A stretch of 64,000 nt of DNA from Salminus brasiliensis (taxonomy: Eukaryota > Chordata > Actinopteri > Characiformes > Bryconidae): contig NC_132892.1 in the NCBI RefSeq assembly GCF_030463535.1, positions 32,976,932-33,040,931 of the forward strand. The letters are read 5' to 3'. Within the stretch, counting starts at the first letter, position 1, and the number at the start of each line of letters is the position of its first letter. The notes under the pieces are model-generated. The model was not told the DNA's origin, searched no databases, and saw only the letters and a list, made by a program, of their open reading frames with translations. A program made the translations under genes and the position numbers. This document shows positions 45,977 to 58,880 of this stretch, in pieces.

Positions 45977-48900
45977 AAGAGAGAGAGAGAGACAGAGAGA
46001 GAGAGACAGAGAGAGAGAGAGGGACAGAGAGAGAGAGAGAGAGAGGTTAAACACTGCTGTGAGACACTCTGATCTTCATCCAGACCTGAAGAGCTTAATC
46101 AGAATGGAAAAGTTACCTGATCAGGCTGGATGTACTGTAGGAAGCTCTGTGTGAGGAGGAAGAGGAGGTGAGCCAGCAGCAGACTGATACACAGGTTTAT
46201 CCGAGGAGTGTTGTTCACTCTCAGTTTTCGCCGACAAAGGGCAAAGGTCAACAGCGTCAAGCTCAGGAACATCAGCCCCACTGCCACAAGTACAGTGCTG
46301 AGCAGGTCCAGGTGAGAGTCACTCTGCAAATCAACAGGCAGTCCTTTATTTTCTAAAGAAAGCTAACGACCCAACAGGCTGATTTGCTCTAAACAGAATG
46401 TAAACGCAATACATGAAATAATAACATTTGTTTTACATTAATTTTCACTGTGAGAATCACCATGGTTATACTATAGGTGGCAACCATAATAAGCAGATAG
46501 GAGTTAGGAGTCTTACCAAAGGACTCGTAAGGGTGTGCAGTGTTGTTACCCGCTACCCAACACCAACTATTCTGTAGTGCTTTATTGTCACCTTTAACTT
46601 GCAACTTACTAAATACATCATCTAAAAGAGTCATCTAGATTTTACCTTTATCCTAAAAATTTTCAAAATCCCAACCCTAACACTGACCTCAACTTTAGAC
46701 CTTAACCCTAACCTTAAGCTCAACCCAAAAACTAAAGTTTACCTACCTCTAAACTTAAAATTAACTCAAAACCTAAGTCTAATTCCAACTATTAGCCCAA
46801 TTTAAACCTAACTTAATCTTTATCCTCCTCAAAACTTAAATCTAACTTTAATTTTAACCTTAAATCAAAACCTTAAACTTAGCATATCTTTAACCTCCTC
46901 AAAACCTAAACCTAATCCTAACTTTAAGATCATCTCAAAACCTAAATTCTAACCTTACTTTTCACCTCAACTCTAAACTAAGATTACTCTTAACCTTCCC
47001 AAACCCTAAATCTAATCATACTTATAACCTCAATTGAAAACCAAAACCTAACCTTAGCTTATGTGACTTAAATGACTTAAAACCTAAACTGAACCTTAAA
47101 CTCCTCAAAATCTAAGCCTAACCTTTTCATTAACAGGAAAGCATTCCCAGAAAAGTAGGGCTGTTTTGCCCATGATTTGAAAACAAAATATCCAACAAGC
47201 AATCTGACAAACATTAAGTCAAGAGGAATTTCAGAGTGCATTAATACAAAATTCAACACTGAATAATTCACAACAGCTTTATAATTCAGCCAGTCAGAGC
47301 AGATATACTAAAATGTTGCTGCTCTGTGATGATTTGAAAGAATAAATGTAATTTACTTCAGAACTGAAAATCTAGATGTTTCACTTTCACTCTTTCCATC
47401 ACTTTTAGCTCTCAGTCTGGTCTACAGTGTTTTCAGTGTGTGATTGATCTTACTGCTTCTCCTGAGGGTGGATTGATCTGCATGATAAGAGCGAAGGTTG
47501 ACAGGTGTTCACTGGAGCACACAGTGTGACTGCTGTTGGTCTGGAGAAGGTAACAACCATCTTCAACCCATTCAGTGTTCTTCCAGTACACACAGGAGAG
47601 TGTAGCGTTAGGCTCAATTTCCTAAAGAAACATCAGGAGAGAAAATCATGTCTTTAAGGTTATGGAGTTGATGTGAGAGGCAGCTATTAATTAGGAATGT
47701 AATATCATTAAACTCATGTGATTTAAATAGTTATATTACAACATAAATTATATATATACTTATATAATTTATTTAAAAACATATATTTAATATTATATAA
47801 TTTATTAAAATATATATAAAACATACTTTCATGGTTAATTAAAAATATACCACAATAAGCAGAATACACTATATTATAATCAAGTTGAACATGCTATACA
47901 ATAAATAATAGTTAAGGATAATAAACTACCACCTAAATAAAAAGAAAGACTGATTTACTTTGGTGAAGATTGTGTGTGAAGGTGTGTCAGGAATAGAAAC
48001 GGGGTTCACCACCAAAAGACAGCCAAACCCTCCCAGGTAAGTTCAATATCCCACATGCTTTTTATTAATATTCACACCACATAAAAATAGAATAGAAAAA
48101 TAGAAAGGAAAAAAACATACAAAAAGAAAAATAAATGCTTTAAAAGTACTCTAGTCTCACAAGACTTCCCGCAGTACATAAGGTAAGTTTTGCTGACTTG
48201 ACAACAGCCAGAGTTAGTCTACAGCCACAAGAAAGTGTAGACATAACACTTTCCCTCCAAAAGAGGCCCCCTAGGTCTCCCACTCCCCCCTTTTAAATCT
48301 CTAGCCCCGCCCCTAATCTACCTGGGCTCTACCATTACTACAGAGTGGGCATACTCAGAAAATACAAACACACAAACACAAGATTACTGTCGACAGAATA
48401 TATATAGACGTAGATGTAATTTTCTTACATATACATATCATCACTTTAGAATTAATAACTTAACCTTCTCCCCCACAGGTATCCCAGAAGAACATTCACC
48501 ACATAAGAGATAGAGCTGGCTGGACGCAAGTCCCCCAGGAAGTCCTTGAGGAGCAGGTTCAGGTAAGTACACACACACACACACACACACACCTACCTCA
48601 GACAATACCCAGTGTTCATTAAAATGTCTCTAAACAAGCTTGGTGATGGGTCAGGTCTTCTACCTTCATCACAATTCTGATTGCTGTAGCTGCTCTATAC
48701 ACTTTGTAAATTATTTTGGATAAATGGGCCAATAAAAAGGTTATGAATAAATTAAATAATCTTAAAATGACTTGTAATCAAGGTTAAGAACATGTTTGCC
48801 TTCTCCTGTAAAGTCTTATTTTTGGAGATACATGTGTTTTTAGAACAGCAACAATACATAGTAGTAGACATGCATGCATCCATATACAAAAGTAAACATA

Positions 48901-51065
48901 TAGGAACATAAAACTCTACATTATAAAACAAACCTGCTCTGATTAAATATTAAATGTATCAGTTTAGTCAGAAACTCACTTCAATGTGTTTCATAGTGAA
49001 GTTGACCGGTTTGGTGAGCCGTGTGTTGGTGATTTTGGGCAGGGTAGCCGACACCACAGTGGACATCATGGTTTTCACTGTGTTGTTAGTTGTGTTGAAG
49101 AGGTTGGGGCTTAGCATGTTACCCATGTTGGCGTAGCTCATGAAGGCCACAGCAGCCGATCCTGAAGCATGGAGAGAAAAAAAGCAACATCATCTAATGA
49201 ATGTTGGGTTAGGCTAAAGTGGAATGTGTAGAGCTCAGAGTCCACAAGACTGGAACTAGGAACCACTATCTCTATCACTAACTCTGTTTCTACAGTGTTG
49301 GAGAAATAGGTTCTATGTTATCTGGTACTATGACATTGTTTTCTGCAATCCCTGATATTGTCTACACAATATAGTGTAAAGGACTACAATCAATTCCATT
49401 AATTTCCAATGCAAACGCAGTTTAATAAATTAAGCCATTAGAATTAAATTTCAACTGGTTTGATCTGAAATGCCAGAAGATGCCTGGATGTTGGTGCTTT
49501 AAATTATTATTAAAGAAACAATATAGAAACATAGAGAATTTTGTCAAAGAATTAAAACATGCAAAGTCTGTTATGATACCATTATTATTCATTGAAATCT
49601 GGATGAGGTCGATTTCCATCTGAGTGCTGTTCAGGCTGAGCTGAGGAATTTCTTTCATGGAGGCCTTTGGTCCAACTGCAAAGACTTGAATATCTGAGAG
49701 ATGTAAACCATAACCTTACTTTAATGCGTTTCATATAGTCACTGGAGGGCAGTTTATTTTGTACATTGCACATAATTGCATAAATTGTGTCATTTCTAAA
49801 TTATGATGACTAGAGGAATATATAAAGGTATTTACAAGTATTGCATGTCTTTGTAACCCCTTAACACTCTTATTACACAATAAGGTGCATTGTATAACTC
49901 TAGGGGGCATCTGTACAAACTGGTGGGGTTATCTCTGGTAATAGAAGTTTGTGATAACCCACTGGTGGGACATATACTTTTCGGTTGAGTTGGGAAGTTG
50001 GGTATGAGATGGATTGGTGATCATCCAATATTCAGACCTCCCTAACACCGTTGTTGCTGAATGCAATCAATTGCTTACAGCAATGCTCCAAAATCTAATA
50101 AAACGCCTTCTCCAACAAAAGCAAAATAAACTCTTTTAATAGCCTTGATTTCAGAAGACACAATGACTAAGCCAAAAATGTATTCCATATAGGCTATGAG
50201 GTTTTTGTGTAACAGCAGTGTTATGTTTCCTTAACAGTAAAAGTAAAAGAATGTCTAATTAAATATTTATTACAATTTTATCAATTAACTATTTATGTAT
50301 TATCATTATTTTTACCTAAGCCATTTCGGGAGATGCTAACTGAATAGGTGGTTTCTGTTGGCTTCACCAGTGTAGAAACCAGTTTCTCAGTCTTGTTCAA
50401 CACTGCTTTGCCACTAGACACCAGTTTCTCAGGATTTGTTGTTTCAACTTTAAGGAGCTTCTCCTGGGTGTTCAGCACCATGTCTAAATACTTTGTTACA
50501 ACCTGATCAATAATCAGAAAAGTACAGTTTAATGATGCATCCAGAACTACACAGACAGACGACTTTGTTTTATCTTTAGTTACATTTAATTACTTGTTCT
50601 GTTTTATTACATCACTCACTTCTGGTGGGAGGACCTGAGCAGTGATGTTCTCAATTTGGTTAAACAGATCTGCTCCACATTGTGAGGTGAAATTGTTCTA
50701 AAAGAAGAATTCAGTATGTCAGTGAATAAAGGTCAGAGGTCAGATTGATCAGATATAATGTAGAAAGAAGCTGATACAGACCTGGCATTCTGTCGACACT
50801 GTGATATTAGGAGCTGGCGGAGACACGACTATAAAATATGAATAATCAGCACAAATAAAAGAAGGGGTGGAGTTATATAAATAATAGCAGTAGTGGTATT
50901 TATAGTAGTAGTAGAGGTAGCATATGCAGTAATAGTAGTAGTAGTAGTAGTATTCATAGTAGTTTTAAGAGAAGTAGTAGTACTCATAATAGTATTAGTA
51001 CTAGTAGAAGTAGCACTAGGGGTAGTAGTACTTCTATCCCTAATAGTAGTAATAGTAGCAGCAGC

Positions 51066-51096
<31 letters not shown>

Positions 51097-54000
51097 ATGG
51101 TAGTAGTAGTGTACATAGTAGTGGTAGTAGTAGTAGTAGTAGCAGCAGTTGTAGTAGTAGTAGCAGTAGTTGTGGCAGTAGTAGTGTACATAGTAGTAAT
51201 AGTAGTAGCAGCTGTAGTAGTAGTCATAGTAGTAGTTGTAGTAGAAGTAGCAGCAGTAATAGTAGCAGCAATAGTATTCATAGTAGTAGTAGTGGTAGTA
51301 GTAGTAGTAATGGTGGTAGTAGTAGTAGAAATAGCAGTTGTTGTAGCAGTTGTAGTAGTAACTCACCACTGTGAGGCTTAAACATTGTATGAAATATAAT
51401 CATTTTTAAAATGTCAACTTTAACAGGTTAATAATAACTACTAATTATAATGACTAATAATTAATAATAACTTTGTTATTGAAACTCAATGTTAAAAAAA
51501 AAAGTTTAGTAAGTAAAGTTTAGTGTACCTGCTGTTTCAGAAACAGGAGCTGCAGTTGTTACATCTAAAACCAGACAAGCTGATATCATAACGCATTCAC
51601 CGATTATTTATCATCATTCTGTAATAAATAAAAATTTAATTAAATTACCTGCACAGTAAGCTGTATTGCAGAAGCTTGTCTTCACAAACTCATAAACATA
51701 ATAGTTTCCGGGACACGCTTTGACTTGAATTGGGATAGATCTGTGGTAACAGCAATCACTCCCTGAATTCCCACAGACTCCACGAGTAACTATTCCATCT
51801 GATAGTTGGGGGTGAGAACCATTGAGCCACAGAGATACTTCAGTGCCACATCTGGAATGAGTGACGCAGCTCTCTGGCATCCGGACGCTTATCCCATTAT
51901 AGAATAGTCGGTACCAGCCGCTCCAGTTTAAAGAGCTGTCACAGTAGGATCCTCCAGTCTCATTAGTGCCTCTCCACGACTGGTTCAGAAAAGTATAGTT
52001 ACTGCAGGGGTCATAACTGGGAATGTTGAAAACAACTGTCAAAACAAAGAAAAAAGACAAAAATATTAAATAGTTAACTGTATCAGTTTCAGAATATAAA
52101 AGTAAATGCCTCAGTAAAGCCTTTGATCTGAAATAAAATATGAGTGACATTAGTGAGCTCAATAAACAGTTAAAAAGTTCATATGCTTATTATGGACATG
52201 AATATCACATATTCATGTCACATTTTTTTTCCTTTAGAGCCTTGAGGATTAAACAGATTATTATCACTTCAGTGAACCCACTTTACTATGTTGTAGAGTT
52301 CTGTGTCTCACCTTGTGGATTAGGTGAGGAGCACGCTAGGGAAACTGAAGTCTAACCATCTTGAAAAATTAGCTAGCATAGTAACAACTATGTTAACTAT
52401 CTCACAGCATTTTAGGATTATAAGAAAACCATATAGCTAACACACTAGCAAGCCAGGCCCTGCTTGTGGTAGATGACCTGTAAACACAGAGGCACTCATC
52501 AGACTGGTAAGTGATATGCCTCGTTCAACTTATAGTTGATTTAAGTTAGCTGGTTATAAGACCAAGTTATGGATAACAAGACCTAAACTAGACAAACAGC
52601 AGCCTAGTACTTGCCAGGAAATTACGTTCGATAGGTAGTTAGCTACCAGTGTTGCCGATTAGATAAACAATGATTCACATTAGTACGTAGAAATAACTAG
52701 GTAAGCTGATATGAACTAACAAATGTTTATTTGTCATTTTAGTTGATTGTTTAACAAATCTTCAATCATTTTTTGTCTTGTTAGCTAGCTAATTTGCACT
52801 ACTTAAGCCCTGAAGTAAATACTGATGAATAACTATTTAAAACAATACACTGTTTTGTGATATCATAGAGAACACTTTAGTGTATTTCAAATATTATCTG
52901 TTTAAAACAAATAAAAGGATAACAAAAGCATTTTTTGTTGAACATTTGATATCTGATTATGATTATTCAAATATTGGATTACAATATGCTTTTTACATAC
53001 TTGTCAACTGTACAAACAAACTGTTAATATTGGCTCACTTTTAGCAATATCTGTCAAGTTTACATATCTAAGTTACACCAATTAGATTTATGTTGAGCTA
53101 AATGTTACCACACCTGCTAGTTGTCTAAACAAGGTTTTACTAGTTGGGTAAGTTTCAGTTTATTAGTTAACACAACAGAATCGCTTGCTAAGTAAAGTAA
53201 GATCTAATCACCAGCAGGACGTATCTCAAAAAATTTAGCAAATTAAGAAGATTCCCATTTTTTAATTGAGACGACACATTATTTTTTATAGTGCGATCAT
53301 GTCAGGTAGGGTAAGACAACATGGGCAAGAGCAGACTTTACCTGCACAGTATGTCGGCATTGGAAGTGATAAGGCTGGCCTGACGAGTCTGTAGACAAAG
53401 TAGTTTCCTGGGCAGGCTTTAACTTGGACTGGGTTTGATCTTGAGTTTGAAATGCATTGTGCACTTTTTTGATTGTCAACAAAGAATTCGTAGATTTCTC
53501 TGGTGACAATGCCATCCTGGGGTAGTGGATGAGATCCACCAAGGTAAAGTGCTGTGTAACCTCCACATTTTAAATAAGATGCACACAAACCCAATTCAAT
53601 AATCTGAGCATTCTGCCCCTGAAGATAAATCCGATACCAGCTGTTCCATTCAACAAGGGTGTCGTCATGACCAGTGTAGCCACTGTACACTGATCTCCAT
53701 CCATTATCGAGAACACTGTAGCCATTGCAGGGGTCATAAGTGATGTCTGTAGTTACTGTAGAGTGGAGAACAAAGTCATCAGAAACAAACATGCAAAACC
53801 CCCAATAGTACACACCCAAAAAATGACTAAATACGAATTTATAAATGTATTATAATACACCTGCTTAAAGCAGCATTATGCGATAATTGGCATTCTATTA
53901 TTCTACTTTTAACAAGTCAGTGGAAATTTTAAAGCTGATAATTTAAGTGAAAGTGTTGTTTTTAAAAACTACTATTTAAATTTTTTGGCTGAAACTGTAT

Positions 54001-57000
54001 ATTGCAGTGCGAGAAATAAATCCCTAATCCCATTATTATAAATCCTGTCTCTCAGCAATAAAAAGATCCCATCAGAACAGATGCAGGTAAACATAATTAC
54101 AATAAAAAAGGGACTAGAGCTTCTCATTCTGAAGAAAGTAGATAAGATATTGTGAGCTAGTCTGAAGAGCAAAGCTCTGTTCCAGCCACTTCCACCACTT
54201 TCCTGGTGCAGTAAAGTGTAGACACAGATGGAATTTGGCCTCCGGCTGCACCGCGGCATCCAGGAATTAAGAGAGTTAAGTGTCTTGCTCAAATGTCCAA
54301 CAATAGCAGCTAAGCTTGGGTATCAACCCCACAACCCTGTCATCAATAGCCTAGTGCTCTAACCACTGAGCCACCACTGGCCCCACTGAGCCACCACTGC
54401 CCCCAAATACTTTTGTCCATATAATGTAGTTTAAACTGACACTAGTCAAGGAAAGTGGTGTAGTTTGGTATATTTAAGTTGTGTGGTGTGAATATATTGA
54501 TAACCCAGTTATATCCTGTTATCAGTGACTATAGGTTCTCAAACAGGACACTAATTAAGTGATTGTCACAACATTGTGCATCTACATTTTTGCTGCTTTA
54601 AATAAATTAAATCTGGCAGATGTTTTAAATGTACCAATAGAAATTAATCAAAATAATGTGGAATGAAATCTGGATAATGAATATATATATATATTTATTT
54701 TTATATAGGTTTTTGCATGACAGTGATGATATACCTTGCATGGAGCAATTCAATGACAATTCTGCATTCTACAGATATTGATATTATGTTATATAGTCAT
54801 CCATAAACCTACATTACCTCCTGTTGAAATTGTACAGCATTGTAACATCTACCATTCTTACCTCATACATTGCTCACAGCTGCTCACTTCCATTCTTAAA
54901 TTTCTATTACCGTTCCATTTTCTATTTTTAGATTTATTAACAATTTTATGTTCTATATTTCTTCTAATACATTTTGATGTGATATGTTATTTTTTGTTTT
55001 TAATCTTAATTTTTTTGTTATTTATATATTTCTCCTTTTTGTAAGGTGTATGCCTGTATATTTGCTTACTTGATGATGAAGTGCTGTTCACCATTATTGG
55101 AGCAATGACTGGAGTGATGGAACTCACATCTGAGTAAAGGACATATTATTCTTAATAAAACAATCACAAAATCCTATAAAAATCATTTGAAATAATTTTA
55201 AGACCATAAGAGTACCTGCACAGTAAGCTGCATTGCAGACGTTTGGCCTGACAAACTCATAGACAGAATAGTTTCCTGGGCACGCTTTTACTCGAATTGG
55301 CAGAGACCTTGAACAACAGTCCTTTCCATAACTACCACAGGTCTGGCGGGTGACAATTCCATCTGCTATCTGAGGATGTGAACCATTAAACCAAAATGCG
55401 ACATTAGTGCCACATCTACCACTATTAATGCAGCTCTCTGGCATCCGGATGTTCATCCCATAATACAGCAGCCGGTACCAGCCGTTCCAGTTGAACTTGC
55501 TGTCACAGATCCACAATCGAGTAGCATTAGTGGCTCTCCAGGGTTGGTCTAGAACAGTGTAGCTGTTGCAGGGATCTTCAACAGTAGCTGTTGTTGAAAC
55601 CAATATGATATTTATCAATGGTGAGGAAGACCATTTTCCACAGAGGTGTTTCAACACTGAGCTGCACAAGATCATTACTACTTAACCATAGCACATTTTT
55701 ATAGAGTAAAAACCATTACACAATAATCTTTCTACTGATTAAAAAGCTTGTTTCATTTATTTAAAACACATAAATTACAGATAAACAACATAATTATTAA
55801 TAAACAACATATCATATTCACATCAACAAAATATTAAAGCACAACATCTTATAAGTTAAATTGTTGTGAAAGCTTTTTGGGTGACTTTAAACAGTACTTA
55901 CTTGCAGCACTGCTATTTGTTATTGAAATTAGTATGATGACAGGGACCCCTGGTGGAAAGATAAAGGAATCACTGTCTGCTCACTGTAACATTGATATAA
56001 CCTGTCTTACCTGTCAGGCTGATTACAGATGCTGTGTTTGTTTAGTTAAAGCTTGATTTGTATAGATTGTGAATGCATTTGTACCCTAATGAGATACTTC
56101 CCCTTAATTTTACTATTGATATTTCAGCTATGGCAATCTAATAAATGCAAAGTACTGCTCAGTCTTTATTAGTTGTTTAATCATTTATTTCAATGCAACA
56201 ATCATGTGTAACAATTAAATGAAGGTGCTGTATAAATTCATCAGTATTTATGTGAATCAAAAAACAAATTCAGGAAAAAAATAAAAATGTGATGTGGGGT
56301 CAAATATTAATATATATATATATATGTTTATAAAATATATATTTTTAGTTTTTTATCGTGGGGGAACACACCTACCTACATGCACAAATATATAAAAAGC
56401 AAAATAACATTTTATGTAATTTTTTTAATTTAATTGCATCCACAAAAATACACAGTTATAAATATTTCTTAACATGGAAAAAGTTTAATTAGGTTTAGAG
56501 TGAAATATCATTCTTACAGCTGTATTTTTATTATTTAATATTTGAGCTCAGTTCAGTCATTCTGTAAGCGATCAAACTTAGCATTTAAGTAACACGAGCA
56601 AGGATAAACAACTCCCATCCTGGAGGGCCAGTCTCCAGCAAGTTTGGTAGTTGCCCCAGTCAAACACACCTGATTCAACTCATTACCAGGCAAAGTGAGT
56701 AAGTATGAGTAGGACAACTACCAAATCTTTCAGGAGATCAGCCCTCCAGGACTGAAGTTTTGCACCCCTGATTTAGTGCCTAAATGAATAAACATTAAAA
56801 TGAATAACTCAAAACATTACTTTCATGCTTGTTTTGAAATTTTGTATGCTTGCTTAAGTTGATATTTTTTCTGTTTTTGTGTTTTTAGTAGTTAACCAAC
56901 AGCTTTCTCTACTTCATGATATAACATTCACACAAGCCAACATCCGTAAGTGGAAAACAACGCTATTCAAGGATTGACTTTTAGTTTTTTTTTATACTGA

Positions 57001-57481
57001 ATACAGTCATTATTCAACTTTATTTGTGACCCTGCCTCTCCATCTGCTTTTCCTCTGTTTTATTTGACTTACACTTTGACTTGATGCAAATGTCCATCCT
57101 ACTGTTTTGTCTGCCATCCTGACTGAGCAAATCACCAAATTAGGCTAATTGCCAAATAAACAAACACACATACTAATGTTTAGTGTTGTGAGCATACTCA
57201 CATTGTTAATGAGTCTTAATGTCAAAAACAGAAAAAAATAGATTAAAATGACCTGTTGATCTATCCCCAAATCTCAATAAAACACAATGAATATGGCTTT
57301 TGAAATAAATACACAACCAAAAAATCTTACTATTAAGAGAAGTATGAACAATAGAGACAGCTAAACTAACTTAGATCTTTACTCAAACATCTGAAATCTT
57401 TATACTTTGACTGTATTTTCATTCTAAGCTGAAATGAAATGAATACTCACATGGCAAAAGAATAATCATATTTCTGTACAT
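43620..57481 (-). CDS. Adhesion GPCR with three D8C domains, gene 2 (ADGRE-like)
   Basis: This is a paralogue of gene 1 with the same exon sizes and phases. Signal: 57451-57481 and 55902-55949 (MYRNMIILLP/WVPVIILISI); 5' UTR acceptor at 57544-57545. D8C-1 55216-55587; linker 55070-55129; D8C-2 53342-53755; D8C-3 51649-52035; linker 51529-51564; Thr-rich stalk from 51361 (or 51368) down, 3' end unresolved. GAIN: 50782-50828, 50620-50697, 50316-50502, 49580-49693, 48980-49161. GPS 47454-47621 (same HL/S cleavage motif). 7TM: 46117-46323, 45659-45891, 45314-45380, 44724-44815, 44372-44534 (ending LNQE), 43620-43670 (IRQQYRKW tail). No stop is seen in any resolved exon. D8C-2 again lacks four cysteines. 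The linker before the stalk differs from the one used by gene 1. The 7TM half is nearly identical to gene 1, while D8C-2 is clearly more diverged. Confidence 0.85.
43719..43912 (+). repeat. TACACTATATG-ended interspersed repeat
   Basis: It starts tacactatatgtccaaatgt and contains gctagaggggtataaagccc. It is related to the 5478 family by its shared end and GGGGGGCTTTATA-type motif, and lies in the last intron of gene 2. Confidence 0.65.
44538..44578. repeat. (GA)n microsatellite at the gene 2 TM6-7 acceptor
   Basis: The (CT)n run on the gene strand leads into ctgtag|AATTCTTG at 44534. It is orthologous in position to 23196-23292 of gene 1 but shorter. Confidence 0.88.
45488..45523. repeat. 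(ATA)n microsatellite in a gene 2 intron
   Basis: A run of ATA units lies between the TM3-4 and ECL2 exons. Confidence 0.85.
45894..46045. repeat. (GA)n/GACA compound microsatellite at the gene 2 TM3-4 acceptor
   Basis: This is the same position and interruption pattern (gacaga, gggaca) as 24191-24434 of gene 1. On the gene strand it abuts the acceptor ctctag at 45892-45893. Confidence 0.92.
46660..47125 (+). repeat. CCTAA-like degenerate array in the GPS/TM1 intron, gene 2
   Basis: Units such as ccctaaccttaagctcaac and cctaaatctaactttaattt fill this part of the intron. It is the counterpart of the 1.25-kb array in gene 1, here about 0.47 kb. Confidence 0.75.
47980..48600. repeat. Unclassified insertion in a gene 2 intron
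   Basis: The intron between exons 48980-49161 and 47454-47621 is 1,358 bp, against 380 bp in gene 1. The extra sequence includes 47980-48600, a GC-richer block starting tgtcaggaatagaaacgggg, a ctcccactccccccttttaa stretch, and a (CA)n run at 48568-48592. I see no coding signal or clear inverted ends. Confidence 0.4.
49985..50185 (-). repeat. Degraded copy of the 5478-type repeat
   Basis: gttgggaagttgggtatgag, gtgatcatccaatattcaga and ccttctccaacaaaagcaaa follow the same order as the reverse copy at 7986-8435, with many substitutions. It is intronic in gene 2 and absent from the matching gene 1 intron. Confidence 0.6.
50885..51361 (-). repeat. AGT/ACT trinucleotide tract encoding the gene 2 Thr-rich stalk
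   Basis: The gene strand is almost pure (ACT/ACA/GCT)n for about 470 bp. From the acceptor at 51362-51363 the frame is Thr/Ala-rich (VTTTTATTTAISTT, up to about 150 residues). From the adjacent acceptor at 51369-51370 it is Tyr-rich (VVSYYYNCYNNC) and stays open for about 109 residues. The Thr frame is the plausible one because it matches gene 1 and a mucin-like stalk. Confidence 0.65.
54200..54430 (+). repeat. SINE- or MITE-like interspersed repeat
   Basis: It has the block agtgtcttgctcaaatgtcc, a gctctaaccactgagccacc stretch partly duplicated at 54355-54400, and ends in aatacttttgtccatataat. Similar gctctgaccgctgagccgcc occurs at 34783-34802. It is intronic in gene 2. Confidence 0.6.
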
Positions 57482-57760
57482 TTGTACTACTCCTTTGTGT
57501 CAGTATTCCAATTTGTACACAGCAGCTCAGACCTGTTCTCGGTGGCCTGAAATGGGAAATGTTCTTCCTTAAAAATTATTATTGTACATGCTTTCTATGC
57601 ACATTGTGGTTTTGAATACTCTCTGCTGGTTTGATGAGCATCAGTTACAATAGACTTCACATGAACATCATTTCCATACATGTTTTTATGTTTCTGTTCC
57701 TGAAGCATTTACATATAAGCATTTACATTTTCATAGAGCAATGTGCAACAAGATATCAGG

Positions 57761-58457
57761 AGAATTCGACCCTTCCTTTCTAAATAAACCGCCCAGGTGC
57801 TTGTTCAGTCTCTCGTCACTTCCAGACTTGACCACTGCAACTCTCTTCTGGCTGGTCTCTTTCTGCACAACTTCAGGCCCCTGCAACTTATCAGCGGCAC
57901 GGGTCGTCTTCAATGTCCCTAAATTCAACCATGTCACTCCACTGCTGCATTCTCTCTTCACTGGCTTCTTGTAGCTGCTGCCCAGGTCATCAGATTCAGA
58001 CCCCTGACGCTGGCCTACAAAGCCAAGAACGGACCAGCCCCTCCGTATTTGATGGCAATGGTCAAAAGCCGATCTGCATCAAGAGCCCTTCGAGCTTCAA
58101 GTACGGCTCGGCTTGACCCACCATCCCTCAAAATCCGCGGAAGACAAGCGTCCAGGCTTTTTTCTGTCCTGGAACCAAAGTGGTGGAACGAGCTGCCCCT
58201 GGGTGTCCGAACGGCCGAGTCGCTCGCTGTCTTCAAACGCAGACTGAAGACCCACCTCTTCAGAGAGTACTTGGACGACTAGTTCTATGGTCACCTTATT
58301 GTCTTGTGTTTAGCAATGTCTAAAGCTTAGAGGTATCTTTTGAATTATTAGTCTATTCTAACTAGCTAAGGCTTTTCTTGGGTAAATAGCAAAGCACTTT
58401 GTAAGTCGCTCTGGATAAGAGCGTCTGCTAAATACCATAAATGTAAATGTAAATGTA
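57761..58457 (+). mobile_element. 5'-truncated L2-clade LINE
   Basis: The C-terminal reverse-transcriptase region is readable in several frames (QVLVQSLVTSRLDHCNSLLA; AYKAKNGPAPPYL; then FSVLEPKWWNELPLGVRTAE and FKRRLKTHLFREYLDD, stop at 58280-58282). The 3' UTR carries ctctggataagagcgtctgc and ends in (ATGTAA)n, the usual L2 3' tail. It lies exactly between gene 2's upstream region and the broken end of the third copy. Confidence 0.88.
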
Positions 58458-58880
58458 GTTGTGGTAATTGTAGCAGTAATAGCAACAGTAGCAGTAGTAA
58501 TGGTGGTAGAATTCAAATTAGTAGAAAGAATAGTAGTAAAATAGAATAATAGTAGTAACATCAGTACTAATACTAATTGTAATTGTAGTAGTAATATGAG
58601 TAGTAAAACTAATTATAGTATCTTTAGCAGTAGTAGTAGTCTTAGTAGTAGTAGTAGTAGTTGTCACATTAGTAGTAGTAGCAGTAGTGGCAATCTTAGT
58701 AGTAGTAGCAGCAGTAGCAGTATTAGTAGTAGTTTCAGTAGGAGCAGCAGTAGTTTTATTAGATAGTAGTTGCAATAGTAGTAGTCATAGTAGTATTATC
58801 AGTAGCTTCAGTAATATTATTATTAGCAGTAGTAGTCATAGTAGTAGTTGCAAAAGTAGTAGGAGATGTTGGAACTACTG
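58458..58880 (-). repeat. AGT/ACT tract of the third copy
   Basis: It matches the gene 1 tract (tagttgtggtaattgtagca start, same gaattcaaattagtagaaag block) and is joined directly to the (ATGTAA)n tail of the L2 element. Confidence 0.8.
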
